From the NCBI GenBank assembly GCA_963845675.1, contig CAWJSX010000005.1:372001-436000 (forward strand): a stretch of DNA of 64,000 bases, written 5' to 3'. The notes under the pieces were generated by a model that saw only the letters and a program-made list of their open reading frames with translations, was not told the DNA's origin and searched no databases. This document shows positions 60,306 to 64,000 of the stretch, piece by piece. Both the position numbers and the translations under genes were made by a program. Source of the stretch: CAWJMD01 sp963845675. Lineage in GTDB: Bacteria > Actinomycetota > Actinomycetes > Actinomycetales > CAWJMD01. The first letter of the stretch is position 1; the number at the start of each line of letters is the position of its first letter.

Positions 60306-61171
60306 CCCCGCAGCCGCAGCGCTCTCCGAGCGGGCTCACGTCCGCTGCGGGCGGCCGCTGCCTGGTGATGGGCGTGGTCAACGTGACCCCCGACTCGTTC
60401 AGCGACGGTGGCGCCTGGTTCGAGCCGGACGCCGCTGTGGTCCACGGCCTCGACCTGCTGGCGGAGGGCGCCGACCTCGTGGACGTCGGGGGGGAGTCGA
60501 CGAGGCCCGGGGCCGCACGCGTTCCCGAGGACGAGGAGCTGCGTCGTGTCCTGCCGGTTGTGCGCGAGCTCGCGGCTGCCGGGGCGGTGGTCAGCGTCGA
60601 CACGATGCGCGCCCGGGTGGCCGCAGCCGCGCTGCAGGCAGGCGCCGCGCTGGTGAACGACGTCAGCGGCGGACTGGCCGACCCGTCCCTGCCCTCCGTC
60701 GTGGCGGACGCGGGTGTCCCGTACGTCGCGATGCACTGGCGGGGGCACAGCGACCGCATGGAGCAGCTGGCGACGTACGACGACGTGGTCTCCGACGTCA
60801 CGACCGAGCTCGCCCGCAGGGCCGAGGCGCTGATGGCGGCCGGCATCGCCCCCGACCGGCTCGTGCTGGACCCCGGGCTCGGCTTCGCCAAGACCGGTGA
60901 CCACAACTGGCAGCTGCTGTCCCGGCTCGAGGCGGTCACGTCGCTCGGCTTCCCGGTGCTGGTCGGTGCGTCCCGCAAGCGCTTCCTCGGGCACCTGCTC
61001 GCCGGTCCGGACGGCACCCCGGTGCCGGCGGCGGACCGCGACCGCGCGACCTCGGCGACGTCGGCGCTGGCGGCGCTCGCCGGTGCGTGGTGCGTGCGCG
61101 TGCACGAGGTGGCCCCGTCAGCGGACGCGGTGCGGGTGGCTGCGGCCTGGAAGCGGGGCGGGACGGCGTGA
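60302..61171 (+). CDS. folP: Dihydropteroate synthase
   Basis: A 289-aa TIM-barrel enzyme joining pterin pyrophosphate and p-aminobenzoate, the sulfonamide target. Motifs: MGVVNVTPDSFSDGG (about residues 21-35), VDVGGESTRPGA, ALVNDVSGG, LDPGLGFAKTGDHNW and the phosphate-binding GASRKRFLG. The GTG at 60302 overlaps the folE stop by 4 bases; the N-terminal about 18 residues before the barrel are Ser/Pro-rich. The stop overlaps folB by 4 bases. Confidence 0.97.
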   Translation: MTPQPQRSPSGLTSAAGGRCLVMGVVNVTPDSFSDGGAWFEPDAAVVHGLDLLAEGADLVDVGGESTRPGAARVPEDEELRRVLPVVRELAAAGAVVSVDTMRARVAAAALQAGAALVNDVSGGLADPSLPSVVADAGVPYVAMHWRGHSDRMEQLATYDDVVSDVTTELARRAEALMAAGIAPDRLVLDPGLGFAKTGDHNWQLLSRLEAVTSLGFPVLVGASRKRFLGHLLAGPDGTPVPAADRDRATSATSALAALAGAWCVRVHEVAPSADAVRVAAAWKRGGTA

Positions 61172-61551
61172 CCGACGACCACACGGACCGGATCGAGCTG
61201 CTGGGCTTGCGCGCCAAGGGTTTCCACGGGGTCTTCGACTTCGAGCGGCGTGCGGGTCAGGAGTTCGTCGTCGACGTGGTGCTGCACGTCGACTCCCGCG
61301 AGGCGGCGGCCAGCGACGACCTCGCGGACACCGTCCACTACGGCGAGCTCGCTGAGGCCGTGCACGCCGTCGTGACGGGCGACCCCGTCGACCTGATCGA
61401 GACCCTGGCGTCGCGCATCGCCGACCTGGCACTGGAGCAGCCGGGCGTCGGTGCGGTCGACGTCGCCGTGCACAAGCCCCAGGCCCCGGTGACCGTGGCC
61501 TTCGGTGACGTCGTCGTGCGCGTGCACCGGCGTCGGGGGGAGGGGGCATGA
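61168..61551 (+). CDS. folB: Dihydroneopterin aldolase
   Basis: A 127-aa enzyme that converts dihydroneopterin to hydroxymethyl-dihydropterin. It has IELLGLRAKGFHGVFDFERR (with the N-terminal substrate-pocket residues), DTVHYGELAEAVHAVV, LIETLASRIADLAL and the catalytic lysine in VAVHKPQAPV. It is coupled to folP and folK by 4-base overlaps on both sides. Confidence 0.96.
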   Translation: MTDDHTDRIELLGLRAKGFHGVFDFERRAGQEFVVDVVLHVDSREAAASDDLADTVHYGELAEAVHAVVTGDPVDLIETLASRIADLALEQPGVGAVDVAVHKPQAPVTVAFGDVVVRVHRRRGEGA

Positions 61552-62111
61552 CCCGTCCGCTGCCGACCGCGCCCGTCGTGCTGGCCCTCGGCAGCAACCT
61601 CGGTGACCGCGCCGGCACGCTCCGCTCGGCCGTGACCGCTCTCCGCGCCGCCGACGGTCTTGCGGTGGAACGGGTCTCGCCGGTGGTCGAGACCGACCCG
61701 GTGGGCGGCCCGGAGCAGGACGACTACCTGAACGCCGTGGTCGTCGGACGCACCACGATGACGTCCAACGAGGTGCTGGCGACGTGCCAGCGGATCGAGC
61801 GGGAGCACGGACGGGTCCGTGAGACACGTTGGGGGGCAAGGACTCTCGACATCGACGTCATCGCCTACGGCACCACGAGCTCCAACGACCCGCGTCTGAC
61901 GCTGCCCCACCCGCGCGCCCACGAACGTGCCTTCGTGCTGGTGCCGTGGGCGTCGATCGACCCTGACGCGGTGCTGCCCGGGCCGTCCGGCGGACGCGTG
62001 GCCGACCTCGCCTCGGCGGCGGCCGACGCACAGGGGGTCAGGGCGCGACCCGACCTCGACCTGGAGGCACCGGGGGAGCATCGGGCGACGGACGACGGAG
62101 GTGCCACGTGA
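61548..62111 (+). CDS. folK: 2-amino-4-hydroxy-6-hydroxymethyldihydropteridine pyrophosphokinase
   Basis: A 187-aa kinase that pyrophosphorylates the pterin for FolP. It has VLALGSNLGDRAGTLRSAVT, the pterin loop TDPVGGPEQDDYLNAVV, the metal/ATP motif RWGARTLDIDVIAYG and LPHPRAHERAFVLVPW. The C-terminal about 35 residues are acidic and not part of the fold. ATG 61548 overlaps folB; the stop overlaps the DUF3180 gene, each by 4 bases. Confidence 0.97.
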   Translation: MTRPLPTAPVVLALGSNLGDRAGTLRSAVTALRAADGLAVERVSPVVETDPVGGPEQDDYLNAVVVGRTTMTSNEVLATCQRIEREHGRVRETRWGARTLDIDVIAYGTTSSNDPRLTLPHPRAHERAFVLVPWASIDPDAVLPGPSGGRVADLASAAADAQGVRARPDLDLEAPGEHRATDDGGAT

Positions 62112-62564
62112 CCGGTTCGCGGCCCGGGGTCCTCGCACTCCTCGCCGCTGTGGCCACGGTCGTCGGTTTCGCCGTGGTCCGGGTGTGGGAGAGCTCGGGG
62201 GGCCGTTCGCTGCCGTTGCCGTTCACGGCGATCGTGGCGATGGCGGCGATCGCGGTGTCCGTGCTGGCTCTCGCCTGGCCGGTGCGCCGGTGGAACGCCG
62301 GTCGTCGCGACCGTCCGCTCGACCCCCTGCGGGCCGCCAGGGCGGCGGTTCTCGCCAAGGCGGCGAGCCACTGCGGTGCGCTCGTGTCGGGCTGGTACCT
62401 GGGTCAGGCGCTCGTGCTCGTCGCCGACCTCGAGATCGAGCCGCGGCGCGACCGCTTCGTGCTCGCCGTGGTGGCCGTGCTCGCGGCAGCTCGGCGTGGT
62501 GGCGGCCGGGCTGGTGGCCGAGCGGTGGTGCCGGCTGCCGGACCAGCCGGACGACGAGGACTGA
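62108..62564 (+). pseudogene. DUF3180 membrane protein, one frameshift
   Basis: About 151 aa when repaired. Four membrane helices: VLALLAAVATVVGFAVVRVW, LPFTAIVAMAAIAVSVLALAW, then KAASHCGALVSGWYLGQALV and FVLAVVAVLAA continuing into LGVVAAGLVAERWCRLPD. The frame changes at about 62489 (one extra base in GGCAGCTC) and the repaired frame stops at 62564. DUF3180 genes follow folK throughout Actinobacteria (Rv3605c); the function is unknown. The GTG at 62108 overlaps folK by 4 bases. Confidence 0.82.
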
Positions 62565-62593
62565 ACAGCGTCGACACGCGGCCTTCCGCCGCG

Positions 62594-63394
62594 TCATGGG
62601 GTGAACATGTGCCCAGCGGCGACCCGGTGGACCTCGGCTGCCGCAGCGGCCCGCGGGGCCTCGATGACCCACACGAAACCGGTACCCGTGACCTGCCATC
62701 GATCGCGGCGTCCTGCGCCGCTGTGCACCGAGAGGCAGGTCCCCTCGTCGATGGCGACGACCAGGTCGATCCCGTCCCTGCCGGCCACGGACAGGGCACG
62801 GCCCACCAGACCTCCCTGGGCGGCGTGGACGTCGACGGTGAAGTCCACCAGGGCCAGGCCCTTCTCGGTCGTGAGCTCGTCGTGGCCGCCGGACCACCGC
62901 CGGCTGCAGACCTCCCGTCCGCCATCCCTCCAGCCGCCGGTCAGGGCCGTGGTGGCACTGACCATGGCACCAGCGGAGAAGCCGGCGTAGGGGACGCCTG
63001 AGGCAACTGCAGCTCTCAGATCGCCGGCTGCAGGCGCCAGTCCCTCGAGGTACACCGACGTCGGTCCGCCGGCCACGACGACTCCGTCCACGTCATCGAG
63101 TGCCGCTGGGTCGAGCTGGGAGGACGAGTCGAGCCAGACGTCGACGTAGTCGAAGCCCTCCGGCGACCAACCCTCGAGCGCCTCGACGTACAGCCGACGG
63201 AACTCGGCCGCCCTGCCGGTGTCGTCCGCCAGGACGAGCAGGAGACGCGATCTCGCCCGACCGCCCGCGTGCGCGCGAGCCTCTTCGGCGAACGGTGCGA
63301 GCGTGGGCTCCGGGCCGTTCCCGCTGACACCACCCCCGATGAGGTGGACACGAGCACGGCTGACGTCGGTGCCGGGTCCCAGGTCGCTCGACAT
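62594..63394 (-). CDS. Peptidase S51-family (peptidase E/cyanophycinase-like) protein
   Basis: A 266-aa class I glutamine-amidotransferase-like fold. The nucleophile elbow is YAGFSAGAMVSATT (Ser about 139), preceded by the S51-type strand VDGVVVAGGPTSVYLEGL. A His for the triad is probably in the WSGGHDELTTEKGL region. RVHLIGGG starts the fold. S51 enzymes are aspartyl dipeptidases or cyanophycin hydrolases; without a cyanophycin synthetase nearby, a small peptidase is more likely. ATG 63394 is 13 bases from the corA stop, so the two are probably cotranscribed. Confidence 0.82.
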   Translation of the reverse strand: MSSDLGPGTDVSRARVHLIGGGVSGNGPEPTLAPFAEEARAHAGGRARSRLLLVLADDTGRAAEFRRLYVEALEGWSPEGFDYVDVWLDSSSQLDPAALDDVDGVVVAGGPTSVYLEGLAPAAGDLRAAVASGVPYAGFSAGAMVSATTALTGGWRDGGREVCSRRWSGGHDELTTEKGLALVDFTVDVHAAQGGLVGRALSVAGRDGIDLVVAIDEGTCLSVHSGAGRRDRWQVTGTGFVWVIEAPRAAAAAEVHRVAAGHMFTP

Positions 63395-63404
63395 CGCGGT
63401 GCCC

Positions 63405-64000
63405 TCAGAGCCACCCGTTGCGCTTGAAGCCGCGGTACAGCAGCACCGACGGGACGACCATCAGAGCGAGGGAGAACGGGTACCCGAAGGCCCAGCTGAG
63501 CTCGGGCATGTGCTCGAAGTTCATCCCGTAGACCCCGGCGACGAGCGTGCAGACGGCGGCGATCGCGACGTACGCGCTGATGCGCCGCATGTCCGCGTTC
63601 TGCCGCAGCGTCACCTGGGCGAGGTTCGACGACAGGGCGCTGTCCAGCAGCTCGTTCATGGTGACGACCTGCTCGTGCGCGCGGGCGACGTGGTCCTGCA
63701 CGTCCCGGAAGAACTCCGCGATCCGTGGGTCGACACCTGGGACGGTGCCGGCAGCCAGCTCGGCCATGGGGGGCTCGAGGGGCTCGACGGCGCGCCGGAA
63801 CTCCATCACCTCGCGCTTGAGGTTGTAGATCCGCTCCGTGGGCTGCGCGCTGTCGGCGGAGAAGACCTGGTTCTCGATGTCGTCGACGTCCTCCTCGAGG
63901 GCCGCGGCGGCCGGGGCGTACCCGTCGACCACGCTGTCGACGACCGCGTAGAGCACGGCCGCCGGACCGATGGCGAGCAGGTCGGGCCGCGACTCCAGGT
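63405..64000 (-). CDS. corA: CorA-type Mg2+/Co2+ channel, C-terminal part (runs off the window)
   Basis: The frame is open to the window edge (…LESRPDLLAIGPAAVLYAVV), so the N-terminal cytoplasmic domain lies beyond 64000. Present are the long stalk helix (ALEEDVDDIENQVF; REVMEFRRAVEPLEPPMAEL; TMNELLDSALSSNLAQVTLR) and two membrane helices with the selectivity motif YGMNF at their junction (VYGMNFEHMPEL), then the second helix and a basic tail GFKRNGWL. It conducts Mg2+ as a pentamer. The GTG at 63956 is internal, not the start. Confidence 0.95.
   Translation of the reverse strand, partial: LESRPDLLAIGPAAVLYAVVDSVVDGYAPAAAALEEDVDDIENQVFSADSAQPTERIYNLKREVMEFRRAVEPLEPPMAELAAGTVPGVDPRIAEFFRDVQDHVARAHEQVVTMNELLDSALSSNLAQVTLRQNADMRRISAYVAIAAVCTLVAGVYGMNFEHMPELSWAFGYPFSLALMVVPSVLLYRGFKRNGWL

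Overview
The window is a GC-rich (about 73% by eye) chromosomal segment of an actinobacterium. GTG starts are frequent, genes are packed with 4-base start/stop overlaps, and many genes are preceded by a TANNNT -10 box only 6-8 bases from the start codon. Gene order supports this. 1-15.7 kb follows the Mycobacterium Rv3678A-Rv3667 block (DUF4177, RidA, MBL hydrolase, Crp, Nth, CoA-Nudix, MarP, EphE-like, Rv3669-like, Acs). 26-34 kb follows Rv3660c-Rv3649 (Ssd-TadABC-pilin-TadE-TadG-helicase). 52.6-62.6 kb follows ppa-dacB-zincin-tilS-hpt-ftsH-folE-folP-folB-folK-DUF3180. The bldG/anti-sigma/hppA/topA/MFS-tmk/holB order at 34-46 kb resembles Streptomyces. I do not name a genus.

Layout. 1-9.8 kb: housekeeping and redox/repair genes (RidA, MerR regulator, Nudix, metallo-beta-lactamase fold, Crp-type regulator, an RsiG-like helical protein, DUF4173 membrane protein, endonuclease III, CoA-Nudix, MarP protease, epoxide-hydrolase-like protein). 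9.8-23.2 kb: a transport and acetate block with NhaA, an ArsB/NhaD-type carrier plus CBS protein, acetyl-CoA synthetase, two separate DUF485-like plus sodium:solute symporter cassettes, pyridoxal kinase PdxY, and a LytS/LytTR two-component pair. 23.3-25.3 kb: a degenerate Fic-fold protein and an unknown membrane protein. 25.3-26.0 kb: a structured gene-free stretch. 26.0-30.9 kb: a Tad/Flp pilus operon. 31-34 kb: a LapA-like membrane protein and an MrfA-type helicase. 34-46 kb: BldG-like antagonist, its kinase-like partner, H+-pyrophosphatase, a broken membrane protein gene, topoisomerase I, an MFS-thymidylate kinase fusion, and DNA polymerase III delta'. 46-51 kb: a secreted peptidase, tRNA-Thr(CGT), and a small accessory patch (DUF2200, gene fragment, methyltransferase, GGDEF protein). 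51-57.5 kb: cell-wall and nucleotide genes (NlpC/P60, ppa, dacB, zincin, tilS, hpt). 57.6-62.6 kb: ftsH and the folate operon. 62.6-64 kb: an S51 peptidase and the C-terminal part of a CorA channel.

Two cautions. First, about twenty apparent single-base indels, mostly +1, break otherwise good genes. They cluster at 37.5-39.4 kb, 49.4-57.5 kb and 62.5 kb and include the normally essential tilS. I read most of them as assembly or sequencing errors, not decay. Second, I see no phage, insertion sequence, CRISPR array or obvious defence island. The least expected signals are regulatory or structural: a two-box-plus-palindrome element repeated at both Tad promoters, a 27-bp perfect palindrome, an inverted repeat inside tilS, and several proteins that keep a fold but have lost its key residues.
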